Position numbers and translations under genes: made by a program. DNA of 64,000 nucleotides from Phytomonospora endophytica (lineage in GTDB: Bacteria > Actinomycetota > Actinomycetes > Mycobacteriales > Micromonosporaceae). The DNA is taken from NCBI RefSeq assembly GCF_014202425.1, contig NZ_JACHGT010000018.1, forward strand, positions 62,001 through 126,000. Direction: 5' to 3'. The notes below the pieces were generated by a model. It saw only the letters and a list, made by a program, of their open reading frames with translations. It was not told the DNA's origin and searched no databases. This document shows, piece by piece, positions 1-7,743 of the stretch (position 1 is its first letter; every line of letters begins with the position of its first letter).

Positions 1-297
1 GTCGGGCTGCGCGACCCACTCCGGTTGCCTCGGCGGGGATGCCACGAGGGTCCCCCGCGCGGCCACGTCGCGGCCTTCGAGGGAGTCGAGCTCCTCGGCC
101 GGGCGGGCGCCCAGTTCGACGAAACCGCCGTCGGGGAACACGATCTGCGCCACCCGGTTCGAGGTCAGCGTCGTGCCGTCGGCGAGGGTCGTGGTGAGCC
201 GGTGGCGGCCCATGTCGAGGACGGCGTAGCGGCCCCGGACGGTGACCTCGCGGCCGTCGAAGGCGGCGATGTCGGAGGTGCGGGCGACGTCGGTCAT
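1..297 (-). CDS. Hypothetical OB-like protein, 3' end outside window
   Basis: Partial gene: 99 codons are visible from the ATG at 297 and no stop is reached before the window edge. The visible protein has two repeated phrases, DGREVTVRGRY near residue 14 and LEGRDVAARGTL near residue 75, separated by predicted beta strands. This spacing resembles a small OB-fold/beta-barrel protein, but I do not recognise a named family. Its ATG overlaps the stop of the upstream gene by 4 bases (ATGA), so it is probably translationally coupled to it and may act with the LQRxAGN protein encoded there. No signal peptide is visible. Function unknown. Confidence 0.6.
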   Translation of the reverse strand, partial: MTDVARTSDIAAFDGREVTVRGRYAVLDMGRHRLTTTLADGTTLTSNRVAQIVFPDGGFVELGARPAEELDSLEGRDVAARGTLVASPPRQPEWVAQPD

Positions 298-2321
298 GGG
301 GTCGGCTCCACTTCGAAGCTGCTGGCCCGCGTCCCGTGGGTACCGGAGCCGAGATGCTGGTCGTGGAAGGTCTGGCCCTTCTTGACCGTCCCGTACATCT
401 CGAAGTTCCAGTCCTGGTTGGCCACCGCCGGGTCGCCCACGGCGTAGTTCTCCAGGGTCACGTTGTCGGAGCCGTCCTTGAGGATCACGCCCGCCCAGTG
501 GAAGTTCCACCGCCGGTGACCGGGGACGACACCGGAGCCGGGCATGTTGTACTCGGTGTTCATCGTGTAGCCGCCCCCGACGTCGGGGTTGGCGCCGGAG
601 TTGATGTGCGCCCACTTGTCGAGGTGCCGCTGCACGTACTCGGGCAGGGCCGCGTACTGGGCGCGCGCCTCGTCGGCGGTCGCCGGGTACTTCAAGACCC
701 GCGGGTTGCCCGTGTAGTGGACGTTGACCGTCAGGTAGGACTTGTCCTTGGCGGCGTCGAGGAACTTCCGCATCATCTTCGGGTAGATCTCATCGGAGTA
801 GGTGGCCGGGTTGTAGGCCGCCGACGTCGTGCCCCCACGCCAGCGCGCGTGCGGCGCCTTCCCGCTCTTGGTGCCCATCACCACCCGCGAGGACTTCCCG
901 CAGTCGGCCCACAGGCTCATCAGGTTCGTCGAACCCGAGGGATTGAGGGTGTCCAGCTTGTCGTTCCCGGTGTCACCGGCGTGGTGGTGGTAGGCCGGTG
1001 TGACCTTCCCGTAGGTCTTGCCGTTGGTGTAGGCCTTGATGCCGGTGATGCCCAGGCCGATGTGGGAGGCGTCGGGCCGCTGGAGCGCGACGTTGGCGCT
1101 GTTCACGAGCGCCTCGGTGGCGTAGAGCTCGTGATCGCCCTTCTTGTAGACGTCCCGGTTCTCCGACAGGCGCCCGCCGCCGGTGACCGGGATGTAGGTC
1201 TGCACGACCGGCCGCGGCCCGGCGTGCCGCGCGAGGATCGCGCCGACGGCGGCGTTGCCCGCCCGGCGCTGCAGGGCCAGCGCCCCGCCGGCGTTGAGGA
1301 CGCCGAGGCGTCCGTCGGGGGCGACACGGTAGGCGGGCGCGTCCTCGCGGCGGGGCCGGTGGACGTGCGCGACCGTTTCGGCCAGTGGCTGCTCGGCGTG
1401 ACCGTGTCGCGTCATGCCGTCCACGCTAGCCGCCCGTCGGGCCGGTCGCCTTGCCCGCGAAGGGTTCCGGGCCCGATGGAGGCGGTGAGTGCGCAGGTCG
1501 GGGGCGGTCGTTTCCCGAAAGGGCAGATTGGCCCGGGACGGGCCGGCGTACGCGTCGGCGATGTCGCGCAGGGCCTCGGCGCTGTCGGCGTCGGCGGGGT
1601 AGTAGGACTCGATCGAGATCTCGTCGAGGGTGATGTCCTGCGCGGTCCCGAAGGTGGTGACGGTGGAGAAGAGCCTGACCTCGCGTCCCTGGAAGCGGAA
1701 GATCATGGGCGTGGCGACCTCGACCGCGGGGGCCGGGACCGGTGCGTCGGCTTCGGGTTCGGCGAAGAACTCCGCGTAGAGGGCGGCGAGCACCGGGTCG
1801 CCGGTCCTGGCGGCCTGCCGGGACAGGCGGGCGCGGAACAGCGCGCGGACCTCGGCGAGGTTGACGATCCGGGAGCCGAGCCCGTGCGGGGAGAGCCCGA
1901 GCCGCACCATGTTGACCGGCGCGACGAGGAGGCCGGGGTCGGCGTCGGCGAAGAAGAACGCGACCGGGGCGTTGTGCATCACGATGTTCCAGTGGCCGTC
2001 GACGACGAGCGCGGGATAGGGCTCGTGCGCGCGCAGGATCCTCCCGACGGCCTCGCGGACGGCGGCCATGTCCGGCCCGTCCAGGGGCCGCTGCCGGTAG
2101 CGGGGCGCGAACCCGGCGGCGACGAGCAGCCGGTTGCGGTCCCGCAGCGGAACGTCGAGGTGGGCGGCGAGCCGCAGCACCATCTCCGCGCTCGGCCGTG
2201 ACCTGCCGGTCTCGACGAGACTGACGTGGCGCGCCGACACGTCGGCGGCGATCGCGAGGTCGAGCTGGCTCAGCCGCCGCTCGTGCCGCCACCGGCGCAA
2301 CAGGCCGCCCACCGTCTCCAC
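294..2321 (-). CDS. MmyB-type XRE regulator reading through into LQRxAGN-motif protein (675 aa)
   Basis: One open frame holds two units that are normally separate. Residues 1-58 are an XRE helix-turn-helix (RLSQLDLAIAADVSARHVSL) and residues 70-260 match the MmyB-like ligand-binding domain, which usually ends the protein at about 260-285 aa. The frame then continues through a basic low-complexity linker into a second unit that has its own ATG at 1415 (373 aa). This unit carries LQRRAGNAAVGAILAR, a motif seen near the N-terminus of many actinobacterial DUF4157-like and contractile-injection-system-associated proteins, followed by a domain with an isolated Cys (WADCGKSSR), His (FHWAGV) and ENYA. 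That set could be a Cys-His hydrolase, but this is inference. The regulator start is GTG. There is no stop between the parts: either a real fusion, a frameshift that removed the regulator's stop, or two genes sharing a frame with internal start 1415. The upstream gene is the divergent SnoaL-like gene. Confidence 0.7.
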   Translation of the reverse strand: METVGGLLRRWRHERRLSQLDLAIAADVSARHVSLVETGRSRPSAEMVLRLAAHLDVPLRDRNRLLVAAGFAPRYRQRPLDGPDMAAVREAVGRILRAHEPYPALVVDGHWNIVMHNAPVAFFFADADPGLLVAPVNMVRLGLSPHGLGSRIVNLAEVRALFRARLSRQAARTGDPVLAALYAEFFAEPEADAPVPAPAVEVATPMIFRFQGREVRLFSTVTTFGTAQDITLDEISIESYYPADADSAEALRDIADAYAGPSRANLPFRETTAPDLRTHRLHRARNPSRARRPARRAASVDGMTRHGHAEQPLAETVAHVHRPRREDAPAYRVAPDGRLGVLNAGGALALQRRAGNAAVGAILARHAGPRPVVQTYIPVTGGGRLSENRDVYKKGDHELYATEALVNSANVALQRPDASHIGLGITGIKAYTNGKTYGKVTPAYHHHAGDTGNDKLDTLNPSGSTNLMSLWADCGKSSRVVMGTKSGKAPHARWRGGTTSAAYNPATYSDEIYPKMMRKFLDAAKDKSYLTVNVHYTGNPRVLKYPATADEARAQYAALPEYVQRHLDKWAHINSGANPDVGGGYTMNTEYNMPGSGVVPGHRRWNFHWAGVILKDGSDNVTLENYAVGDPAVANQDWNFEMYGTVKKGQTFHDQHLGSGTHGTRASSFEVEPTP

Positions 2322-2356
2322 GGCGTCGACCCTAACCGCCGGGGCGGGCGCGGTCC

Positions 2357-2373
2357 ATGAACTCCGAGTTCAT
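2357..2373. promoter_or_regulatory. 17-bp palindromic operator of the MmyB-type regulator
   Basis: Perfect inverted repeat with 8-base arms (ATGAACTC / GAGTTCAT) and one central base, in the 88-bp gap between the divergent MmyB-type regulator and the SnoaL-like gene. It ends exactly where the -35 box of the SnoaL promoter begins, a good position for control of both genes. Binding by the regulator is inferred from position. Confidence 0.6.
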
Positions 2374-2401
2374 CGACAGACCGCCGTCGCGCTGTGACAC
2401 T
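2373..2401 (+). promoter_or_regulatory. Promoter of the SnoaL-like gene
   Basis: TCGACA (2373-2378) and GACACT (2396-2401) are spaced by 17 bp; the -10 ends 8 nt before the ATG at 2410. The -35 touches the palindrome at 2357-2373. Confidence 0.45.
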
Positions 2402-2409
2402 TCCCAGCC

Positions 2410-2778
2410 ATGACCGAAGATCACAAGAACCTCGTCCGCACGTGCCTGGAGCTCTACGGCAAGGGCGACCTCGACGCCGTGGCGCCCCTCATGCGCGACG
2501 ACTACACCGACCACGGACTCCCGTTCCGGACGCGAACGAAGGCGGAGTGGCTCGACGCGGCGGCGAAACTGCCCTTGACCCGGCTGCGGATCGACATCCG
2601 CCTCCTCGTCGCCGAAGGCGACCTCGTCACGATGTTCTCGCGGCGGTGGCTGCCCGGCGGCGGGCTCGACATCGCCGTCGCCGACGTCTTCCGCGTCCAG
2701 GACGGCCTGATCGCCGAGCGCTGGGAGGTCGTCGAAGCGGTCGGGGCCGACACGCCCGATCCCCTGGCCTCGCTGTGA
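2410..2778 (+). CDS. SnoaL-like / NTF2-fold protein
   Basis: 122 aa, the usual size of a single SnoaL-like (NTF2-superfamily) domain. The N-terminal helix (NLVRTCLELYGKGDLDAVA), the YTDHG segment and the closing strands with DVFRVQDGLIAERWEVVE are characteristic of this fold, which in other members forms a cone-shaped pocket for small hydrophobic ligands or catalyses ring closure or isomerisation. Substrate cannot be read from the sequence. No signal peptide; cytoplasmic. It is divergent from an MmyB-type regulator with a 17-bp palindrome between them; MmyB-type regulators commonly control a neighbouring enzyme, so this gene is the likely target. Confidence 0.8.
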   Translation: MTEDHKNLVRTCLELYGKGDLDAVAPLMRDDYTDHGLPFRTRTKAEWLDAAAKLPLTRLRIDIRLLVAEGDLVTMFSRRWLPGGGLDIAVADVFRVQDGLIAERWEVVEAVGADTPDPLASL

Positions 2779-2779
2779 A

Positions 2780-2816
2780 CCGGCGGGCCGGTGCCGTCAT
2801 GGCACCGGCCCGCCGG
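2780..2816. terminator. Bidirectional terminator, 16-bp stem
   Basis: Perfect inverted repeat with 16-base arms and the 5-nt loop GTCAT, filling the gap between the stop codons of the convergent SnoaL-like and esterase genes. There is no clear U-tract, as is common in high-GC actinomycetes. Confidence 0.75.
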
Positions 2817-4187
2817 CTAGCGGTCGGCCACCGAGCAGGAGTTGGCGAGGTCGCCGCCGGCCTGACGCGGCACCGTCCCGTCGGCGGGCGGCCGCAACCT
2901 CCACGTGGCCCAGTCGTCGAGGCGTTCGAAGGCGTCGCGGTAGCAGGGCAGGATAGGGCGCAGCAGGTCCGGATGGGCGTCGTAGAGGCCGTCGACGTGC
3001 GTCCCGTCGGCGATCACGTAGTAGCGGTGTAGGAAGGACCGGTGCTGCCCGGCGATGAGGTCGCGGTAGACGTCGGAGTCGGTGGGCGCCGGCAGCAGCG
3101 TGTCCAGGGTGCCGTGCAGGGTGATCAGCGGCCGCCCGATCCGGCCGGTGAGCTCGATCCTGGCGACGGCCTCGCGCACGGCGGCGGGCCGGGCGAAGTA
3201 GTCGTAGTCGGCGTCGCAGGCCGGTGTGCCGCTGCGGCAGAAGGGCGTGCCCGCCTCGGTGGCACCGTCGAAGCCGGGGTCGAGTTCTTCGCGGTAGATG
3301 CGCTGGGTCAGATCCCAGTAGTAGGTGTAGTGGTAGCCCCACAGGGGTTCCGAGCCCGGAGCGAAGCCCGCGCCGAGGAGTACCTCGCGTGCCTCGACGC
3401 TGCCCGCCTGGTAGTCGGGGTAGGCGCGCAGCGCGGTCGGGAGGTAGGTCAGCAGGTTGGGGCCTTCGGCGCGGAAGAGCGTGCCCTCCCAGTCGACGCC
3501 GCCGTCGTAGAGGTACGCGCGGTTCTCCAGCTGCCAGCGGGTGAGGTAGCCGCCGTTGGAGATCCCGGTCATGTAGGTGCGCAGCGGCGGCAGGCCGTAC
3601 TTCTGCCGCACGACGCGCTTGGCCGCGATCGTCAGCTGCGTGACCCGGTCGTTCCATTCGACGATGGCGTCACCGGGCTCGGTCCCGTCGCGGTAGAAGG
3701 CCGCGCCGGTGTTGCCCTTGTCGGTCGCGGCGAAGGCGTAGCCCTGGGCGACGGCCCAGTCGGAGATGGTCGCGTCGAGCGCGTACTGGCGGCGCACGCC
3801 CGGCGCGCCGGTGACGATGAGCCGGCCGTTCCACCGGTCGGGCAGGCGCAGCACGAACTGGGCGTCGTGGTTCCAGCCGTTGTTGGCGTTCGTCGAGGAG
3901 GTGTCGGGGAAGTACCCGTCGACCTGGACACCGGGCACGCCGCTCGGGTTGACCGTCAGCGTCGAGCTCAGACCGGCCCAGTCGGCGGGAACGGTGTGTC
4001 CACTCGCGACGGTTCCGGCGGTGGTGAGGTCGTCGAGGCAGCTCGCGCGCTGGGTCTCGGCGCCGGGGACGTCGACGGAGCGCATGCGGGCGCAGTGCCC
4101 GCCCTCGGCCCGCGCCGGCAGGGCGAGGCCGGACAGGGCCAGGGCCACGATGGCGAGGCCGGCGCACAGGTGCTTGAGGCGTCTCAT
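2817..4187 (-). CDS. Secreted alpha/beta hydrolase, tannase / hydroxybutyrate-oligomer-hydrolase-like
   Basis: 456 aa with a Sec signal peptide (MRRLKHLCAG, hydrophobic core to about residue 23, ALPARA cleavage region). The nucleophile elbow GISNGG places the catalytic Ser at residue 210; GTLDTLLPA and DGTHVDG near the C-terminus supply plausible Asp and His. Paired cysteines suggest disulfides in the exported enzyme. The overall pattern resembles secreted tannase/feruloyl-esterase or 3-hydroxybutyrate oligomer hydrolase relatives; the exact ester substrate is not determinable. The start at 4187 is chosen because it begins the signal peptide, and a CACGAT -10-like box lies 6 nt upstream. It stands alone between two strong terminators. 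Confidence 0.65.
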   Translation of the reverse strand: MRRLKHLCAGLAIVALALSGLALPARAEGGHCARMRSVDVPGAETQRASCLDDLTTAGTVASGHTVPADWAGLSSTLTVNPSGVPGVQVDGYFPDTSSTNANNGWNHDAQFVLRLPDRWNGRLIVTGAPGVRRQYALDATISDWAVAQGYAFAATDKGNTGAAFYRDGTEPGDAIVEWNDRVTQLTIAAKRVVRQKYGLPPLRTYMTGISNGGYLTRWQLENRAYLYDGGVDWEGTLFRAEGPNLLTYLPTALRAYPDYQAGSVEAREVLLGAGFAPGSEPLWGYHYTYYWDLTQRIYREELDPGFDGATEAGTPFCRSGTPACDADYDYFARPAAVREAVARIELTGRIGRPLITLHGTLDTLLPAPTDSDVYRDLIAGQHRSFLHRYYVIADGTHVDGLYDAHPDLLRPILPCYRDAFERLDDWATWRLRPPADGTVPRQAGGDLANSCSVADR

Positions 4188-4239
4188 GGGCCGATCGTGG
4201 CGGCCCGGCGCCGGGCGGACCAGGTGACCGCGGCCCATA

Positions 4240-4271
4240 GTGGGCCGCCCGGATGTGTCCGGGCGGCCCAC
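4240..4271 (-). terminator. Terminator with 14-bp stem after the saccharopine-dehydrogenase-like gene
   Basis: Perfect inverted repeat, 14-base arms around TGTG, starting 7 bp beyond the stop codon (4279) of the gene transcribed leftwards. It also insulates the esterase gene, whose start lies 53 bp further on. Confidence 0.75.
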
Positions 4272-4278
4272 CGTCGGC

Positions 4279-5298
4279 TCAGGGCAGCTCGACCGTCACG
4301 TGCGGGGCGAGGGCCCGCAGGAAGTCGGCGGCGTCGAACATGGTGCCCGCCGACGCGATGCCCGCCGCCGTGGTGTTCCCGGCGAGGATCCGCTCGACGG
4401 CCTCGACCACGAGGGGCGCGGTGACGGCGTAGATGTCCTGCCCGGAGGCGGTCGCGCGCCGTTCGGCGCCGTCCTTGCGGACGCGGACGTCGACGACGAA
4501 GGTCTGGTCGGAGCGGCCCGACGCGTCGGCGGCCTCCGGTGCCGGGGTGTCGGCGTCGGCGAGGTCACCGGCGGCCGAGACGGTCATGTACGTGCGGACC
4601 TCGGCGACGTCGAGGTGGGTGGGGACGGTGACCACGTCGGCCATGCTGAACTCGGCGAGGACCTCGCGCGTGCCGGTCGGCTCCGGGAAGTCCCAGTCCT
4701 GGCGGGTGAGGTCGTCGTCGTGGTGCTGGAGGGCGCCGCCGGTGAAGCGCAGCCGCCGCCCGCCCCGGCGCTCGTGGGAGACCTTCCCGGCCTCGCGGGT
4801 ACCGGCGGTGGGGCGCCAGCTGCTCAGGCCGTAGGCGACGTGGACCTCGTCGGCGGAGGTCCACTCCCCCATGGCGGCGGTCGCGAGGAGGTCGCCGAGG
4901 CCGCCGTAGAAGGCCATCGCGGGCAGGATCGCGGTGCCGGTGTGGCCCGCGTGGTCGGCGAACATCTGGAGGTTCGCCTCGATCTCGGCGGCGACGTCGA
5001 GATAGGGGATCCCGGCCCGCAGAGCGGCCTCGACGAGCGGGCCGGCGGTGATCGCGAAGGGACCGGCGGCGTTGATGACGGCGTCCGCGCCGACCAGGGC
5101 CCGGTCGAGGGCCTCGGCGTCGTCGACGGTGGCGGGGCGGACGGCGACGTCGCCCCACTCGGCGGCGAGCTTGTCCAGCCCGGCGGCGTCGCGGCCGGAG
5201 GCGATGGCGGTGATGCCGCGCCGGCGCAGTTCGGCGACGATGAAGCGGCCGGTGTGCCCGGTGGCGCCGTAGACCGCCACCGCGGGAGTTGTGCTCAT
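4279..5298 (-). CDS. Saccharopine-dehydrogenase-like NAD(P)-binding oxidoreductase
   Basis: 339 aa. The N-terminus has a Rossmann dinucleotide motif (VAVYGATGHTGRFIVAEL, residues 7-24) followed by NAAGPF, the usual pattern of saccharopine-dehydrogenase-NADP-binding-domain and trans-enoyl-reductase-like proteins of actinobacteria. The lysine-pathway activity is unlikely because the protein is short and stands outside amino acid genes; the substrate is unknown. No signal peptide. The start at 5298 has a GGGGA ribosome-binding site. It is divergent from the GlxA-type regulator gene, and the 93-bp gap holds a direct repeat of AraC-site type, so it is probably that regulator's target. Confidence 0.75.
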   Translation of the reverse strand: MSTTPAVAVYGATGHTGRFIVAELRRRGITAIASGRDAAGLDKLAAEWGDVAVRPATVDDAEALDRALVGADAVINAAGPFAITAGPLVEAALRAGIPYLDVAAEIEANLQMFADHAGHTGTAILPAMAFYGGLGDLLATAAMGEWTSADEVHVAYGLSSWRPTAGTREAGKVSHERRGGRRLRFTGGALQHHDDDLTRQDWDFPEPTGTREVLAEFSMADVVTVPTHLDVAEVRTYMTVSAAGDLADADTPAPEAADASGRSDQTFVVDVRVRKDGAERRATASGQDIYAVTAPLVVEAVERILAGNTTAAGIASAGTMFDAADFLRALAPHVTVELP

Positions 5299-5347
5299 GT
5301 TTCCCCGATCTCGATGTGTTGATCTCCAGTCTGCGGGCTCCGGGAGC

Positions 5348-5375
5348 ACAACGTCGTAGTCCGGAACGACAACGT
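5348..5375. promoter_or_regulatory. Candidate AraC-type operator (direct repeat)
   Basis: ACAACGT occurs at 5348-5354 and again at 5369-5375, 21 bp apart (two helical turns), each followed by a similar CGTA. Tandem sites on one helix face are usual for AraC-family proteins. It lies just upstream of the regulator's own ATG at 5392 and in front of the divergent oxidoreductase. Confidence 0.35.
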
Positions 5376-5391
5376 GCGTACACTTTCGGAC

Positions 5392-6330
5392 ATGCCTACC
5401 GTCGCCTTCCTCGCCGCCGGTGACCTGCTGCACTTCGAACTGGGCGTCGCCTACGAGGTCTTCGGCAACCCGCCCCTCGACGTCGACGGCTGGTACGACG
5501 TCGTCCTCTGCGGCCCCCGGCCGGTACGGATCGGGCCGTTCACCGTCGAACCCGACGACGGACTCGACCGCCTCGCACGCGCCGACACCGTGATCGTCCC
5601 CGCCTGCGCCGACGTCGACGCACCCCCACCGCGCGAGGCCGTCGACGCCGTCCGCGCCGCCCACGAAGCGGGCGCGCGCATCGCCTCGCTGTGCACCGGC
5701 GCCTTCCTCCTCGGCGAGGCGGGCCTCCTCGACGGAAGACGCGCCACCACCCACTGGGCACACGCCGCCGACCTCGCCGCGCGCCACCCGCACGCCATCG
5801 TCGACCCCGACGTCCTCTACACCGACAACGGCAGCGTCCTCACCGCCGCCGGAAAGGCCGCCGCCGTCGACCTGTGCCTGCACCTGATCAACCTCGACCA
5901 CGGCGCCGCCGTGGCCAACACCGTCGCCCGCCGCCTCGTCGTACCACCCCACCGCTCCGGCGGACAGGCACAGTTCGTCGCCACACCCGTCCAGACCACC
6001 GGCGAGCACGGACTCGCCGACCTGCTCACCTGGACGCGCCAGCGCCTCGACCGGCCCCTGACGGTCACCGACCTGGCCCGCCGGGCCAACGTCAGCCCCC
6101 GCCACCTCGGCCGGCGGTTCCGCTCGGTCACCGGGAGCACGCCCCTGCAATGGCTGCTGACCGAACGGATCCGCCGCGCGCAGGAACTGCTGGAGACCAC
6201 CGACGAGAGCGTCGTCGCCGTGGCCGTCGCCACCGGCATGGGCACCGCGACGACCCTGCGGCGCCAGTTCAAGCGCATCGTCGGCGTCCCGCCCGACGCC
6301 TACCGACGCGCCTTCCGCTCCACCGCCTGA
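5392..6330 (+). CDS. GlxA-family transcriptional regulator (DJ-1/PfpI + AraC HTH)
   Basis: 312 aa. Residues 1-170 are a DJ-1/PfpI (GATase1-like) domain with the nucleophile-elbow region IASLCTGAFLLGEAGLLDG and the THWAHA segment typical of GlxA-type regulators. Residues 210-305 are an AraC-type double helix-turn-helix (LTVTDLARRANVSPRHLGRR, ending VVGVPPDAYRRAF-like). The DJ-1 part in this family senses a ligand rather than catalyses. The ATG at 5392 is preferred over the in-frame GTG at 5374 because it aligns with the beginning of the family's first strand. It most likely controls the divergent oxidoreductase and itself through the ACAACGT repeats. Confidence 0.85.
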   Translation: MPTVAFLAAGDLLHFELGVAYEVFGNPPLDVDGWYDVVLCGPRPVRIGPFTVEPDDGLDRLARADTVIVPACADVDAPPPREAVDAVRAAHEAGARIASLCTGAFLLGEAGLLDGRRATTHWAHAADLAARHPHAIVDPDVLYTDNGSVLTAAGKAAAVDLCLHLINLDHGAAVANTVARRLVVPPHRSGGQAQFVATPVQTTGEHGLADLLTWTRQRLDRPLTVTDLARRANVSPRHLGRRFRSVTGSTPLQWLLTERIRRAQELLETTDESVVAVAVATGMGTATTLRRQFKRIVGVPPDAYRRAFRSTA

Positions 6331-6416
6331 CGCCCACTCAAGAAACGGTCAAGATCGGCCACCAGCGTGCGTGCCACGCTGGCGCCACCACCCGCCCACC
6401 ACCCCGGAAGCGAGCC

Positions 6417-7112
6417 ATGACCGAACAACGCCGACTCGGCGGCGTCCTCGCGCTGCGCGAGACCTGGTGCCGACCCGACGAGAAGATCCTCTGGTGCTGC
6501 GACGGCGCCAAACCCCGCTTCGACGTGCCGGGCGTCAACCCCGACGGCAGCACCGGGAAAGGGCAGAAGCGCCTCGAAACCGCCTTCGCCGTAGCCGACC
6601 TCCTCTCCGGCGAACCCGACTCCGACACCGGCGTGCCGACACCGAAGGTGATCGCCTCCGGCACGAGCGCGAACACCGAGGCGCCCCGGCTCGCCTACGC
6701 CGCGGCCGCCGAACCGGGCCTGTGGGTACTCACCACGCAGCGCTTCGCCTACGTGGCACCGGTTCCCGACCCCACTCCCCCACCGGCACCTCAGCAGCGG
6801 GGACTGCTGGGAAAGCTGCGCTCCCAGGCCGAGAACGTCCGCTCCTTCGTCAGCGGCGGGCCCGCTTACGTCCCCGGCGAGCCGGTTCCGGTGCGGGCAC
6901 AGCGAAGCGTCTTCGAACTCCACAGTGGACAGGTCACCGCGACCGGCCCGTCGGTCTGGAAGCGCCCGAGGTTCCACGACCTCGAACCGGTCTTCGACTC
7001 CTTCGTCTTCGCCGACCGGTCCATGCTCTCGTTCTTCGCCGGTCCCGGTGAAGGCCGGATCCAAGGCGCACGGCAGACCACCCGGCTGATGCCCCTCAGC
7101 GAGGAGAAGTGA
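6417..7112 (+). CDS. Unknown protein, first of a related pair (231 aa)
   Basis: Not recognised. Seen: N-terminal WCRPDEKILWCCDG, a Pro-rich middle stretch (residues 120-130) and a C-terminal FADRSMLSFF segment. The WCRPxE and FADRSxL phrases recur in the next gene, so the two proteins share a distant common ancestry. The strand-rich pattern with LTTQRFAYVAPVP recalls bacterial PH-like domains, but this is weak. No signal peptide or membrane span. The start at 6417 follows GGAAGCGA. Its TGA overlaps the ATG of the next gene by one base, so the two are co-transcribed and coupled. Confidence 0.7.
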   Translation: MTEQRRLGGVLALRETWCRPDEKILWCCDGAKPRFDVPGVNPDGSTGKGQKRLETAFAVADLLSGEPDSDTGVPTPKVIASGTSANTEAPRLAYAAAAEPGLWVLTTQRFAYVAPVPDPTPPPAPQQRGLLGKLRSQAENVRSFVSGGPAYVPGEPVPVRAQRSVFELHSGQVTATGPSVWKRPRFHDLEPVFDSFVFADRSMLSFFAGPGEGRIQGARQTTRLMPLSEEK

Positions 7113-7672
7113 TGAGCACCCGGCGCATCGAGCTCGACCCGCAACTGGCGTGGTGCCGCCCGGGGGAACGCCTGCTCACCCGCGCCAAACCCACCGGACA
7201 CATCGGCTCCAGCGTCGCCGGCGAGGTGACCGCACCGCACGAACCGCGAAGCGCCACACCACAACCCGTCGACCCGGCCCCACCGCTGCCACTGCCGACG
7301 GCATCGGTCGCCGAAGGACGCTTCCACGACGACGAATGGGTCCACGACCCGACCCTGTGGGGCTGGGTCCACGCCGAGTCCCCCGACCGGCTCGCCGTTC
7401 GCCTCGCCGACCCGCTCACCGCCGGACGCGGCGAGGTGACGCTGCTGTTGAGCACGCGGCGCATCGCGGTCGCGCGCACACATCAGCCCTTCACGGTCTG
7501 GTTCGAAGCCGACGTCCGGCACGTGACCGCCGTACGCCCCTTCGGGCTCCTCGGCGGCGGCGGACAGCGCGAGTTCCTGCGCGCCGACTTCGCCGACCGC
7601 TCGGTGCTGCTGTGGCAGGTGAACCGGGTCCGCAAAGAGGCCAGGGACGTCCGGACCGCACTCGGGCTCTGA
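7112..7672 (+). CDS. Unknown protein with PH-like C-terminal half, second of the pair
   Basis: 186 aa. N-terminal LAWCRPGERLLTRAKP parallels the WCRPDEKIL of the preceding protein, then a Pro/Ala-rich linker (residues 45-65), then a strand-rich half with LLLSTRRIAVARTHQPF and DFADRSVLLWQV that resembles a bacterial PH-like domain. No catalytic residues are evident. The ATG at 7112 overlaps the previous stop by one base and is served by GAGGAGA at 7101-7107. The two proteins probably act together; role unknown. Confidence 0.7.
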   Translation: MSTRRIELDPQLAWCRPGERLLTRAKPTGHIGSSVAGEVTAPHEPRSATPQPVDPAPPLPLPTASVAEGRFHDDEWVHDPTLWGWVHAESPDRLAVRLADPLTAGRGEVTLLLSTRRIAVARTHQPFTVWFEADVRHVTAVRPFGLLGGGGQREFLRADFADRSVLLWQVNRVRKEARDVRTALGL

Positions 7673-7708
7673 CTTCAGCGCTCGGTCATCACGAGACTCC
7701 GGTGCGTC

Positions 7709-7736
7709 TTGTGTTACCGCCACGTTTCCGTACTAT
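7709..7736 (+). promoter_or_regulatory. Promoter for leaderless sulfotransferase mRNA
   Basis: TTGTGT (7709-7714), 16-bp spacer, TACTAT (7731-7736). The -10 ends 7 nt before the ATG at 7744, so transcription should begin at or next to the start codon; no ribosome-binding site is present. Confidence 0.55.
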
Positions 7737-7743
7737 GTGGACA

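Noticed and set aside
5299-6150. Long minus-strand extension upstream of the saccharopine-dehydrogenase-like gene
   Set aside because: It is antisense to the GlxA-type regulator; the ATG at 5298 with GGGGA and the Rossmann motif just after it fix the start.
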